The translations under genes were made by a program, and so were the position numbers. Under the pieces are notes generated by a model that saw only the letters and a list, made by a program, of their open reading frames with translations, was not told the DNA's origin and made no database searches. From Paracoccaceae bacterium (GTDB lineage Bacteria > Pseudomonadota > Alphaproteobacteria > Rhodobacterales > Rhodobacteraceae), in contig JAMWZC010000001.1 in assembly GCA_024304985.1 (NCBI GenBank), positions 62,001 through 126,000 of the forward strand: 64,000 bases of DNA, written 5' to 3'. Positions 37,494 through 45,593 of the stretch are shown one piece after another (position 1 is the first letter of the stretch; the number at the start of each line of letters is the position of its first letter).

Positions 37494-38483
37494 TCAGGCG
37501 TTTACGTCGACAACCACGCGCCCGCGCACCTGCCCGTTCAGGATCTCCGCCCCCAGTTCCGGCAGATCGGCCAGCGTTGCAGGCTGGATCATCGCCTCCA
37601 GCTTGTCCATCGGCAGGTCCTTGGCAATCCGCTCCCAGGCCCGCAGACGATTGGCATAGGGCTGCATGACGCTATCGATCCCCAACAGGTTCACCCCCCG
37701 CAGCAGGAAGGGCACCACCGTCGCAGGCAGACCCGCCCCCCCCGCAAGACCAACAGCCGCGACCGAGGCACCGTATTTCATCTGCCCCAACACCCGCGCC
37801 AGCATCGCACCGCCGACGGCATCGACGCAGCCGGTCCATGTCTCGCTCTCCAGGGGCCGCTTGACCGTCTCGGCCAGCTCCGCGCGCGGCACGATCCGCG
37901 TCGCGCCCAACCCGCGCAGATACTCTTCCGTCTCGGGCCGCCCGGTCACGGCGGCCACCTCATGCCCCAGCGCCGACAGGATCGCCACCGCGACCGAGCC
38001 GACGCCACCCGCTGCCCCCGTCACCAGCACCTCGCCATGCCCCGGTTTCAACCCGTGATCCTCCAGCGCCATCACCGCCAGCATCGCGGTGAAGCCCGCC
38101 GTGCCCACCGCCATGGCCTGCCGTGTGGTCAGACCCGCAGGCAGCGGCACCAGCCAGTCCGCCCGCACCCGCGCCTTCTGCGAATAGCCGCCCCAATGCG
38201 CCTCGCCCACGCGCCAGCCGGTCAGCACGACCTTGTCACCGGGTTTGTACCGCGCATCTGACGACGCCTCGATCGTCCCCGCGAAATCAATCCCCGGCAC
38301 ATGCGGATAATTCCGCACCAACCCGCCGCCCGGCCCGATGCACAGCCCGTCCTTGTAATTGACCGTCGAATATTCGACCGCCACCGTCACCTCGGCCTCC
38401 GGAAGATCCGCCTCGCTGATCTGCTGCACGGCGGCGCTTGTCTTGCCGTCCTCGTCCTTCTCGACAACCAACGCGTTGAACAT
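37494..38483 (-). CDS. acuI: Acrylyl-CoA reductase (NADPH), AcuI/YhdH family
   Basis: This is a medium-chain dehydrogenase/reductase of 329 residues. The cofactor site reads VLVTGAAGGVGSVAVAIL, and the N-terminal substrate half has STVNYKDGLCIGPGGG and VPGIDFAGTIE, as in AcuI and YhdH. AcuI reduces toxic acryloyl-CoA to propionyl-CoA, a step in DMSP and acrylate use common in marine roseobacters. No other DMSP genes are visible in the window, so a general detoxification role is possible. A 22-base repeat copy lies 43 bases upstream of the start. Confidence 0.87.
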   Translation of the reverse strand: MFNALVVEKDEDGKTSAAVQQISEADLPEAEVTVAVEYSTVNYKDGLCIGPGGGLVRNYPHVPGIDFAGTIEASSDARYKPGDKVVLTGWRVGEAHWGGYSQKARVRADWLVPLPAGLTTRQAMAVGTAGFTAMLAVMALEDHGLKPGHGEVLVTGAAGGVGSVAVAILSALGHEVAAVTGRPETEEYLRGLGATRIVPRAELAETVKRPLESETWTGCVDAVGGAMLARVLGQMKYGASVAAVGLAGGAGLPATVVPFLLRGVNLLGIDSVMQPYANRLRAWERIAKDLPMDKLEAMIQPATLADLPELGAEILNGQVRGRVVVDVNA

Positions 38484-38526
38484 GGCCTCACTCCTCTGTT
38501 TGACAGGCCAGGACCGCGCCCCAGCC

Positions 38527-38548
38527 TTCTTCTTGCTTCAAATATCCA
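38527..38548 (-). repeat. 22-base dispersed repeat, copy 1
   Basis: Read toward acuI this is TGGATATTTGAAGCAAGAAG plus AA. All 22 bases recur exactly at 56905-56926, also on the minus strand and also about 40 bases before a start codon (purS). A looser relative stands at 9186-9207 before the ABC ATPase gene. Confidence 0.7.
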
Positions 38549-38560
38549 ATTACCCGGCCA

Positions 38561-39082
38561 TTACAGCCAAGGCCCGTCCTCGGGCATGAAGAACAGATCC
38601 GATACGGGCGCCTTGACGCCCGCGCCCGTCAGCAGCGCATGTATCTGGCCGCGGTGGTGGGTCTGGTGGTTGAACATATGCATGATCAGCCCCCCGCGCG
38701 GCTTGGTCACCTGCCGCTGCATGACACCCGAATACCATGTCAGATCGCCCACCAGATCCAGCGCATGGATCTTTTCGGCCCAAAGCAGGATACGCCCGTC
38801 CATCCTGAACCGCGCCGCGCTCCACGCCGCAAAGGTCGGATGCAGCGTGGTCGAGCCCTCCATGGTCACGGCAGGCGGCTCCTGCCCCTGGAACCGCGCC
38901 ATCCACATGCCGTCGCCCCACAGGATATGGTTCGCCGTCGCCAGGATCGACCCGAAGAAGGCACCGCGTTCCTCATGCAGCGCCGCATCGCCCAGCCCTT
39001 CCATGGCCGCCATCATCTGCTTGTTCTGCCACGCATTATAGCGCGCCATGGTCAGCACATACCCCGGATTGATCATCTGCAC
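38561..39082 (-). CDS. DinB family protein
   Basis: This 173-residue four-helix-bundle protein is of the DinB/DfsB type, a metal-binding fold with no agreed activity; some members are thiol-dependent transferases. The expected metal histidines are in ANHILWGD near residue 52 and in HMFNHQTHHRGQIHALL near residues 135-150. An ATG two codons in (39076) is an alternative start. It begins 20 bases after the DUF1326 gene and so is probably part of the DUF2182-DUF1326 operon. Confidence 0.87.
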   Translation of the reverse strand: MQMINPGYVLTMARYNAWQNKQMMAAMEGLGDAALHEERGAFFGSILATANHILWGDGMWMARFQGQEPPAVTMEGSTTLHPTFAAWSAARFRMDGRILLWAEKIHALDLVGDLTWYSGVMQRQVTKPRGGLIMHMFNHQTHHRGQIHALLTGAGVKAPVSDLFFMPEDGPWL

Positions 39083-39102
39083 CCCCTGCCCTTGCAGCCG
39101 CC

Positions 39103-39741
39103 TCAGCGCGGCCCGTGCCAGTCGATCTGGCAGATCTCGGCGCTGCGCCCGTCGAAATCCCAGACCCGCCCAAAGGCGCGCACGCGGCCCTTGGTGGCGG
39201 TGGCGACCGTGATGTCGGGTCCCATCCAGTATTCCGTATTGGTCACCACGATCTCCTGATCCGGGTCCTTGCCCGCCACGGGGATCACCTCGCCCTGAAT
39301 GGCCTTGCCCACCATCAGGCGGCGCGCCTTGCCTTCGGTCTCGAAGATCACCGGCGCGCGTTCCGCCCCCAGAAACTCGCTGACCAGCACCTTGAACAAC
39401 CCTGTCGTGCCCCGCGCCGCACCCGAGAAGATGTTGACCAACCCCTCATAGGCCGCATCCGAGGCGCGCTCGTCGATATAGGCCGCCGCCTTCCAGTTGC
39501 CGCGCGACATCAGGCCGGGGATCTCCAGCAGCAGCCCCACGTTCAACCCAGTGATATCCTCGTCGCCATAATGGCCCGCGTCGATGCGGATCCCCGACCA
39601 CGCCTGACAATAGCCTTCCGTCGGCGCATGTTTGCCCAGCGACACGACGCAGGGGCAGAACACCGTGCAGTTGCAGTTCAGGATCAACTCTCCCTTGATC
39701 GCCCAAGGCACCGTGCCCACCGCGTTCTGATCCAAAGCCAT
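39103..39741 (-). CDS. DUF1326 domain-containing protein
   Basis: This 212-residue soluble protein has a cysteine-rich N-terminal motif: LILNCNCTVFCPCVVSLG, then another cysteine in TEGYCQAW. The CNC-x3-CPC pattern looks like a metal-binding site. No enzyme signature is visible. The function of DUF1326 is not known to me. The ATG at 39739-39741 (MALDQNAVG) is preferred over an upstream in-frame start that overlaps the gap. It follows the DUF2182 gene by 13 bases, an association I recall seeing repeatedly, so the two proteins probably work together. Confidence 0.85.
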   Translation of the reverse strand: MALDQNAVGTVPWAIKGELILNCNCTVFCPCVVSLGKHAPTEGYCQAWSGIRIDAGHYGDEDITGLNVGLLLEIPGLMSRGNWKAAAYIDERASDAAYEGLVNIFSGAARGTTGLFKVLVSEFLGAERAPVIFETEGKARRLMVGKAIQGEVIPVAGKDPDQEIVVTNTEYWMGPDITVATATKGRVRAFGRVWDFDGRSAEICQIDWHGPR

Positions 39742-39754
39742 GTCTTTTCCTCCC

Positions 39755-40513
39755 TCAGATGGCGCCAAGCGCCAGAAACAATCCCGCAGCGATCAGCACC
39801 GCCCCCAATGGCCGCGTCAACAGGCGGCCATAAGCGGGCAGTTTCTCGATCACCATGATCAGCGTCGCCAGCCCCATGAAGGCGATGTTCATGACACCTC
39901 CCACAAAGGCCAGCAGCATCAAGGCCCAGCAGCAGCCCAGACAGACCAGCCCCAGCCGCACCCCGTTGCGCAACGGTCCTTCGTCCCAATGCGCCATGAA
40001 GAATGTCAGCGGCGCGCGGCACTTGCTCAGACACGCCTCCTTGACGGGCGAGAATTGGTAAAGCCCGGCAATCATCAGCAACCCCGCCGACAGCCAGACC
40101 GACAGGCTGTCGCCAAAGGCACTGACCAGCCCCGCGCCGAACAGCGCCATCTGCAAGCCCCCCGCCAGTAGCGAAAATCCCAGCCAGACGATCAGATAGC
40201 CTGCCACCAGCGCACCAAACCTGACTTGCGTGCTGCGGCCCAGATCCTCATAGGTCGCAAAAGCCGGCAGCGCCGTGGGTGCCATCATCGCCGCCGCCAT
40301 CAGCGCCCACATCAGCACCACGCGCCCGAACCCCGCCGCATCCGGCGTCACCGTGCACAGGCTCTCCCAGAACTCCGCTCCAAAAATGCGGGCAGAGGCG
40401 CGCAGATCCGAAGGCAGCGCCATGGCGTAAAGCATGACCCACGCGCCAAGAATCAGCCCGAACAGCGCCAGCCAATGCGGCGCGCCCATCGCTCTGATCC
40501 GGTCTGACAGCAT
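39755..40513 (-). CDS. DUF2182 domain-containing membrane protein
   Basis: This is an inner-membrane protein of 252 residues with about six hydrophobic segments. It has the family's methionine-rich stretch (LMAAAMMAPTALP), the cysteine pair in EACLSKCRAPLTFF, and CLGCCW in a later membrane segment. The conserved Cys and Met residues fit metal handling, which is an inference. The ATG at 40511-40513 is used; earlier in-frame starts would run through the operator region. It is the first gene of a probable DUF2182-DUF1326-dinB operon and is divergent from a GntR regulator. Confidence 0.85.
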   Translation of the reverse strand: MLSDRIRAMGAPHWLALFGLILGAWVMLYAMALPSDLRASARIFGAEFWESLCTVTPDAAGFGRVVLMWALMAAAMMAPTALPAFATYEDLGRSTQVRFGALVAGYLIVWLGFSLLAGGLQMALFGAGLVSAFGDSLSVWLSAGLLMIAGLYQFSPVKEACLSKCRAPLTFFMAHWDEGPLRNGVRLGLVCLGCCWALMLLAFVGGVMNIAFMGLATLIMVIEKLPAYGRLLTRPLGAVLIAAGLFLALGAI

Positions 40514-40569
40514 GATCCCCCTCGCTCCGAAACCGCGACTCAACCCCTCGCCTTTCGCTTGAAAATAAA

Positions 40570-40580
40570 TTGTCAGACAA
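40570..40580. promoter_or_regulatory. GntR/FadR-type operator 1, TTGTCAGACAA
   Basis: This 11-base palindrome matches the FadR-subfamily consensus TNGTNNNACNA exactly. It lies 56 bases before the DUF2182 start and 34 bases before the gntR start, within the divergent promoter region. A second copy of the core GTCAGAC is found 34 bases away. Confidence 0.7.
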
Positions 40581-40603
40581 TTAGCTTCCTCGTAAACCCC
40601 CAA

Positions 40604-40614
40604 ATGTCAGACAT
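40604..40614. promoter_or_regulatory. GntR/FadR-type operator 2, ATGTCAGACAT
   Basis: This palindrome shares the ATGTCAGACAT/TTGTCAGACAA core TGTCAGACA with operator 1 and ends on the base before the gntR ATG. It occupies the place where a ribosome site would be, and none is visible. The regulator may be leaderless or start further in, and binding here should block its own expression. Confidence 0.65.
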
Positions 40615-41373
40615 ATGAAACGCGACCCCGACAGCTCCAAGGACCTCTCTGCCCAGATCGCGGCTGCGATCCGGGATGAAATCATGTCGGGCAAGCTGAT
40701 CGTCGATGCGCGCCTGCCGTCCGAGGCGGAACTGGCCGAACATTTCGCCGTCTCCCGCCCCACGGTGCGCGAGGCGCTGAAACGTCTGGCCGCGCAATCC
40801 CTGATCCGCACCCAGCGCGGGGCCACGGGCGGGGCCTTCGTGAACCGCCTGTCCTTCGAAGAGGCATATGGCCAACAGATCACCACCTCGACCCTGCTGC
40901 TGTCCATGAACGCGGTCAGCTTCGATGTCGCCTGCGAGGCGCGTTTCGCGCTGGAGCGGGCCTGCGCCCCCCTCGCGGCGGCCCGTCGGCGTCCCGAACA
41001 TCTGGCACAGATGCGGCGCGAGATTGCGCGGCAGTCCGATCCGGCCCTGTCGGACGAGGATTTCTGCGCCTCGGATGTGGCGTTGCACCGGGCCTTGGTG
41101 GATGGGTCAGGCAATCCGGTCCTCTCCTACCATCTGGCCGGCGCGGTCGAGGCGATGCAGCCCCTGATGAACATGATCACCTTCACCGCCCGGTCGCGCG
41201 GCGCGATCATTGACCTGCACAGTCGCATCACCGACGCGATCGAGGCTCAAGACGCCGGATCTGCCGACACGGCCCTGTGCGAACTGGCCGACTACACGAT
41301 GACGCTGGGGCGTGACGTGATGGCCGCCCGCTCTACCCGCGCCGCAGACCACTCACGGGGCACGCCCGACTAA
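40615..41373 (+). CDS. GntR family transcriptional regulator (FadR subfamily, FCD domain)
   Basis: This 252-residue repressor has an N-terminal winged HTH (residues 10-75: LPSEAELAEHFAVSRPTVRE) and an all-helical FCD ligand domain. The FCD metal-site pattern is visible in SDVALHRALVDGSGNPVL and later DLHSRITDAIEAQD. Two palindromes in the 101-base divergent gap suggest it controls itself and the DUF2182-DUF1326-dinB operon. FCD proteins usually sense small organic acids or metals; the ligand here is unknown. Confidence 0.9.
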   Translation: MKRDPDSSKDLSAQIAAAIRDEIMSGKLIVDARLPSEAELAEHFAVSRPTVREALKRLAAQSLIRTQRGATGGAFVNRLSFEEAYGQQITTSTLLLSMNAVSFDVACEARFALERACAPLAAARRRPEHLAQMRREIARQSDPALSDEDFCASDVALHRALVDGSGNPVLSYHLAGAVEAMQPLMNMITFTARSRGAIIDLHSRITDAIEAQDAGSADTALCELADYTMTLGRDVMAARSTRAADHSRGTPD

Positions 41374-41431
41374 TCGCATTCGCCGCATTTGACCCCTTCA
41401 AATGTGCCGCGCCCTGCCCTATATTCAACCT

Positions 41432-41752
41432 GTCTGGCAACAGACTATGGACATAAACGCGCTCGTAATACGCGGATCGGACCCGGGGGCGGTACCCGGC
41501 AGCTCCACCAAAACCCGCTCATTTGGCGGCAATGGGGCTGAAACAGGATCGACGAACGTCTAAAGGGGTTTGCTTTGTCTCGGTGAGGTACCACCGTTAT
41601 CGGTCCGAAAAGTACAATTGCAAATGACAATCGTGCTCCGGTAACAATGGCCGCGTAAGCGGTCGGAGATACCGAAACTTAAGTCCTTGGGCTTAGCAGC
41701 TTAAGGCGGGGTTCGCAGGCACCTGGCAACAGAAGCCTGCACTTCCCCCCCC
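41432..41752 (+). ncRNA. ssrA: tmRNA, circularly permuted two-piece (alphaproteobacterial) form
   Basis: tmRNA rescues stalled ribosomes and tags the nascent protein for proteolysis. In this permuted gene the acceptor piece comes first: a GCAA-capped hairpin (GTCTG-GCAA-CAGAC, 41432-41445), a T-arm-like stem CCGGG/CCCGG (41483-41499), then CAGCTCC and ACCA ending at 41510. After a short intervening loop the coding piece begins GGGGCTG (41534-41540), which pairs with CAGCTCC to rebuild the acceptor stem. The tag frame runs 41620-41655 and encodes ANDNRAPVTMAA, followed by TAA. A second GCAA hairpin within GCAGGC...GCCTGC (41715-41740) closes the 3' part. The outer ends are approximate. A TATATT at 41420-41425 is a plausible -10. 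Confidence 0.93.
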
Positions 41753-41872
41753 ATTTTTAGGCCCCGTCGCATCTCATCGTCATGGTTGTGTCATGCGCTC
41801 GTGGCAGTCCTGACCTTGCAGCGCGCGGCCAATCGTCTATGCCTTGGTCCGACCCAGCCAAGGCATGACAGT

Positions 41873-43126
41873 GTGACACAGCCCCCCACCTTCCCCGACC
41901 TGTTCCGCGTCTTCGGACGGATCGGCCTGCTGTCCTTCGGCGGCCCGGCGGCCCAGATCGCCCTGATGCAGCGCGAACTGGTCGAGGCGCGCGGCTGGCT
42001 CGATCAGGCCGAATTCCTGCGCGCCCTGTCCTTCTGCATGCTGCTGCCCGGACCCGAGGCGATGCAACTGGCGACCTATGCCGGATGGCGGTTGCGCGGG
42101 ACTCCCGGCGGGCTGATCGCCGGGGTGCTGTTCGTCCTGCCCGGCGCCCTTGTGATCTTTGCACTGGCGCTGGCCTATGCCAGCTTCGGACAACTGCCCG
42201 CAGTGCAGGCGCTGTTTCTGGGCATCAAGGCCGCGGTCGTGGTGATCGTCCTGATGGCGCTCAAAGGCTTGGCAAAACGCGCCCTGCGCGGTCGGGCGGA
42301 TATCGCGCTGGCCCTGCTGGCCTTCGTCGCGATCTTCTTCGCGCAACTGCCTTTCCCGCTGATCATCGCAGCTGCCGCCATCTGGGGTTGGTGGCACAGC
42401 CGGCAGGACGCGGTGCCACCGCCGCCCCTATCCCGCGTGCCATTGCGGCAGACCCTCGCCACAGCCGCGCTCTGGCTTTCCCTCTGGCTGGTGCCGCTCG
42501 GGCTTCTGGTGATCCTTGAAAGGGGTCTTCTGGCGGATCTGGCGCTCTTCTTCTCGACCCTCGCCGTGGTGACCTTCGGCGGTGCCTATGCGGTGCTGGC
42601 CTACATGACACAGGCCGTGGTGACGGATTTCGGCTGGCTGACCACCGCGCAGATGATCGACGCGCTGGGTCTGGCCGAAACCACCCCCGGCCCGCTGATC
42701 CTTGTCACCCAATTCGTCGGCATCCTCGCCGGGATCGGTCAGGGCGGCGCTGGTCTGGGCATCATGGCCGGGATCGTCACCCTCTGGATGACCTTCGTGC
42801 CATGCTTTCTGTGGATCTTCACCGGCGCCCCCTATATCGACGCGCTGGCCCACCGCCCGCGCCTGCGCGGCGCGCTGGCCAGTGTCACCGCCGCCGTGGT
42901 GGGGGTGATCCTGAACCTTTCGCTCTGGTTCGCGCTGCATGTGATCTTTGCCCGCGTGACCATGACGGGTTTCGGCCCTCTGCCCGACTGGACCAGTTTT
43001 CACTGGCAGGCCGCCGCACTGACAGCTCTGGCCTGTCTGCTGCATCTGCGGCTGGGGCTGCCGCTTCCGGCCTATCTTGCGGTCATGGCCGTGGCCGGCT
43101 TCGCCCTGAGCGTTCTGCCGATTTGA
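41873..43126 (+). CDS. chrA: Chromate transporter, ChrA family (two-domain)
   Basis: This 417-residue inner-membrane protein pumps chromate out by proton coupling. It has two homologous halves: FRVFGRIGLLSFGGPAAQIA with FCMLLPGPEAMQLATYAGW in the first, and LAVVTFGGAYAVLAYM with LAETTPGPLILVTQFVG in the second. These are the repeated chromate-transporter signatures. I start at GTG 41873, since homologues begin a few residues before PDLFRVFGRIG; the open frame upstream has no support. No chrB regulator is adjacent. It follows the tmRNA gene in the same direction. Confidence 0.9.
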   Translation: MTQPPTFPDLFRVFGRIGLLSFGGPAAQIALMQRELVEARGWLDQAEFLRALSFCMLLPGPEAMQLATYAGWRLRGTPGGLIAGVLFVLPGALVIFALALAYASFGQLPAVQALFLGIKAAVVVIVLMALKGLAKRALRGRADIALALLAFVAIFFAQLPFPLIIAAAAIWGWWHSRQDAVPPPPLSRVPLRQTLATAALWLSLWLVPLGLLVILERGLLADLALFFSTLAVVTFGGAYAVLAYMTQAVVTDFGWLTTAQMIDALGLAETTPGPLILVTQFVGILAGIGQGGAGLGIMAGIVTLWMTFVPCFLWIFTGAPYIDALAHRPRLRGALASVTAAVVGVILNLSLWFALHVIFARVTMTGFGPLPDWTSFHWQAAALTALACLLHLRLGLPLPAYLAVMAVAGFALSVLPI

Positions 43127-43223
43127 TCCGCACGGCGGCCGCCCGTCTCTTTTTTTCGCACTCCGTCTTTTGTTTTACCCCGAATCCCCTATGCTTGCCC
43201 GAAGTTGAACCGGGGATCACGTC

Positions 43224-43685
43224 ATGTCGCGCATCATCGATTACGGCAACCTGATGCACCGGGCGATGCGCGGGCTGATCCAGGAAGTGTTGCAGGATGT
43301 GTCCGATCACGGCCTGCCCGGCGCGCATCATTTCTTCATCACCTTCGACACCACACATCCTCACGCCAGACTCGCCGCATGGCTGCGCGACCGCTATCCG
43401 ACCGAAATGACGGTGGTGATGCAGCATTGGTATGACGGTCTGGATGTCACGGATGACGGGTTCTCGGTCACGCTGAATTTCGGCGATCAACCTGAACCGC
43501 TCTACATCCCCTATGACGCGATCAAGACTTTCGTCGATCCATCGGTCGAATTCGGCCTGCGCTTCGAGACGCATTCCCATGCCGATGACGATATGGACGA
43601 TGACGGCGATGACGACGATCCCACCACGCCCTCGGGCGGCCACAAAGAGGCCGAGGTGGTCCGTCTGGACACGTTCCGAAAGTAA
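43224..43685 (+). CDS. sspB: SspB family ClpXP adaptor (alpha type)
   Basis: SspB tethers tmRNA-tagged proteins to the ClpXP protease. The 153-residue protein has the conserved fold residues GLPGAHHFFITFDTTHP, LTVTLNF-like FSVTLNFGDQPEPLYIPYDA, and FGLRFE. A disordered acidic linker (residues about 115-140) leads to the C-terminal EVVRLDTFRK, which resembles the ClpX-binding tail. The tag-encoding tmRNA gene lies 1.5 kb upstream on the same strand, so the tag and its adaptor are genetic neighbours here. fumC follows. Confidence 0.9.
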   Translation: MSRIIDYGNLMHRAMRGLIQEVLQDVSDHGLPGAHHFFITFDTTHPHARLAAWLRDRYPTEMTVVMQHWYDGLDVTDDGFSVTLNFGDQPEPLYIPYDAIKTFVDPSVEFGLRFETHSHADDDMDDDGDDDDPTTPSGGHKEAEVVRLDTFRK

Positions 43686-43801
43686 CGTGATGCGGCCCCG
43701 TGCCGCTGATCCGAGTCCGGTATCCCACAGTATGCGATATTGATCTTGCCGCCCATTTCGCTATGAGGGGGGCCAACAATCCATCGCAAGAGGCATGAGC
43801 C

Positions 43802-45196
43802 ATGACGAACACCCGCACCGAGACCGACAGCTTCGGCCCTCTCGAGGTTCCGGCAGACAAGTACTGGGGCGCGCAGACCCAGCGGTCGATCCAGAATTTT
43901 CCCATTGGCTGGGAACGTCAGCCCGTCGCCATCATCCGCGCGCTGGGTGTGATCAAGAAGGCGGCCGCCATCGTCAACGAAGGTTTCGGCGATCTGGACC
44001 CGACCCTCTCCAAGGCCATCCAGGCCGCCGCGACCGAGGTGATCGAGGGCAAGTTCGACGACAACTTCCCCCTCGTCGTCTGGCAGACCGGGTCCGGCAC
44101 CCAATCGAACATGAACGCGAACGAGGTGATCTCGAACCGCGCGATCGAAATGCTGGGCGGCGTGATGGGCTCCAAGAAACCCGTCCACCCCAATGACCAT
44201 TGCAACATGGGCCAGTCCTCCAACGACACCTTCCCCACGGCCATGCATGTGGCCATCGGCATGATGGCCCGCGACACGCTGCTGCCGGGCCTGCGCAAGC
44301 TGCACGCCGCGCTGGTCGCCAAATCCGAAGAATTCAAGGACATTATCAAGATCGGCCGCACCCACACGCAGGATGCCACGCCCCTCACGCTGGGACAGGA
44401 ATTCGGCGGCTATGCGCATCAGGTCAAGAAGGGAATCGAGCGGGTCGAAGCCTGCCTGCCCGACATCTATGAGCTGGCCCAGGGCGGCACCGCCGTCGGC
44501 ACCGGCCTGAACACCCGCGTCGGTTTCGCTGAAAAGGTCGCGGCCGAGATCGCCACCATCACCAACCTGCCCTTCGTCACCGCCCCCAACAAATTCGAGG
44601 CGCTGGCCGCGCATGACGCGATGGTCATGTTCTCGGGTGCGTTGAAAACCGTGGCGGGTTCGCTCTTCAAGATCGCCAATGACATGCGCCTTCTGGGCTC
44701 CGGCCCCCGCTCGGGTCTGGGCGAGCTGATCCTGCCCGAAAACGAACCCGGCTCCTCGATCATGCCCGGCAAGGTCAACCCGACGCAGGCCGAGGCGCTG
44801 ACCATGGTCTGCGCCCATGTCATGGGTAATGACGCAGCGGTCGGTTTCGCAGGTTCGCAGGGGCATTTCGAACTGAACGTCTACAACCCGATGATGTCCT
44901 ATAACGTGCTGCAATCCATGCAGCTACTGGGCGACGCGGCAGGCAGCTTCACCGACAACATGGTCGTGGGCACGCAGGCCAATGTGGCGCGCATCGACAA
45001 GCTGATGAAGGAATCGCTGATGCTGGTCACGGCGCTCGCGCCCACCATCGGCTATGACAACGCCACGCTGGTCGCCAAGACCGCGCATAAGAACGGCACC
45101 ACATTGAAGGAAGAGGCGATCCGTCTGGGTCTGGTCGATGCCGAAACCTTCGACCGCGTCGTGCGGCCCGAAGACATGATCGGACCCAAGGGGTGA
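43802..45196 (+). CDS. fumC: Class II fumarate hydratase
   Basis: FumC interconverts fumarate and malate in the TCA cycle without an iron-sulfur cluster. The 464-residue protein has all fumarase/aspartase superfamily blocks: [50 protein letters not shown] and the signature [13 protein letters not shown]. Length is normal. Its stop overlaps the GTG start of the small DUF4169 gene. Confidence 0.97.
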   Translation: MTNTRTETDSFGPLEVPADKYWGAQTQRSIQNFPIGWERQPVAIIRALGVIKKAAAIVNEGFGDLDPTLSKAIQAAATEVIEGKFDDNFPLVVWQTGSGTQSNMNANEVISNRAIEMLGGVMGSKKPVHPNDHCNMGQSSNDTFPTAMHVAIGMMARDTLLPGLRKLHAALVAKSEEFKDIIKIGRTHTQDATPLTLGQEFGGYAHQVKKGIERVEACLPDIYELAQGGTAVGTGLNTRVGFAEKVAAEIATITNLPFVTAPNKFEALAAHDAMVMFSGALKTVAGSLFKIANDMRLLGSGPRSGLGELILPENEPGSSIMPGKVNPTQAEALTMVCAHVMGNDAAVGFAGSQGHFELNVYNPMMSYNVLQSMQLLGDAAGSFTDNMVVGTQANVARIDKLMKESLMLVTALAPTIGYDNATLVAKTAHKNGTTLKEEAIRLGLVDAETFDRVVRPEDMIGPKG

Positions 45197-45369
45197 GCAC
45201 ACCGGTCAATCTGAACCGTGTGCGAAAAGACAAGGCGCGGGCCGAAGCCAAGGCCCGCGCCACTGAAAATGCGGTCAAGTTCGGACGGACCAAGGCCGAG
45301 AAGGCCCTCGACAAAGCCCGCGCCGACCAAGCTGCGCGCGGGCTTGATCAGCACCGCAAAGACCCATGA
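45193..45369 (+). CDS. DUF4169 family small protein
   Basis: This 58-residue, highly charged protein is rich in Lys, Arg and Ala (begins [20 protein letters not shown] and includes [10 protein letters not shown]). The NLN-x-x-R-K-x-K-A-R-A-E opening is the DUF4169 hallmark. Its GTG start overlaps the fumC stop by 4 bases (GTGA), and its own stop overlaps the next ATG (ATGA). No function is known; the charge suggests nucleic acid or ribosome binding. The tight chain fumC-DUF4169-RHH implies co-translation. Confidence 0.85.
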   Translation: MSTPVNLNRVRKDKARAEAKARATENAVKFGRTKAEKALDKARADQAARGLDQHRKDP

Positions 45370-45593
45370 ACAGCGGTCCGGCCAAACATTCCCTCACCCT
45401 GCGCGGCCATCGCACCAGCGTCACGTTGGAACCTGAATTCTGGCAGGCTTTCCGCGACATTGCCCAGAACAAAAACATTGCTATCAACGTCTTGGCGGCA
45501 CAAATAGATGCATCGCGCGAGCAGGATGTGGGACTTGCCTCCGCAATCCGCGTCTATGTTCTCCGATACTACCGCAGCACCTCACACGACTGA
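45366..45593 (+). CDS. Ribbon-helix-helix domain protein
   Basis: This 75-residue protein has a predicted RHH DNA-binding fold: the strand KHSLTLRGHRTSVTLEPEFW, then helices FRDIAQNKNIAINVLAAQ and ASAIRVYVLRYYRS. It matches the RHH_4-type proteins of alphaproteobacteria. It may regulate transcription or bind DNA as a dimer; the target is unknown. The last 12 bases overlap the end of the convergent P450 gene. Confidence 0.85.
   Translation: MNSGPAKHSLTLRGHRTSVTLEPEFWQAFRDIAQNKNIAINVLAAQIDASREQDVGLASAIRVYVLRYYRSTSHD

Noticed and set aside
41389-41425. TTGACC...TATATT as the ssrA promoter
   Set aside because: The spacer is 25 bases, far from 16-18. Only the TATATT element is kept as a possible -10.
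45582-45593. 12-base overlap of the RHH and P450 genes as a regulatory antisense
   Set aside because: Small convergent overlaps also occur at 11666-11669 and 60983-60986; this looks like compact packing.
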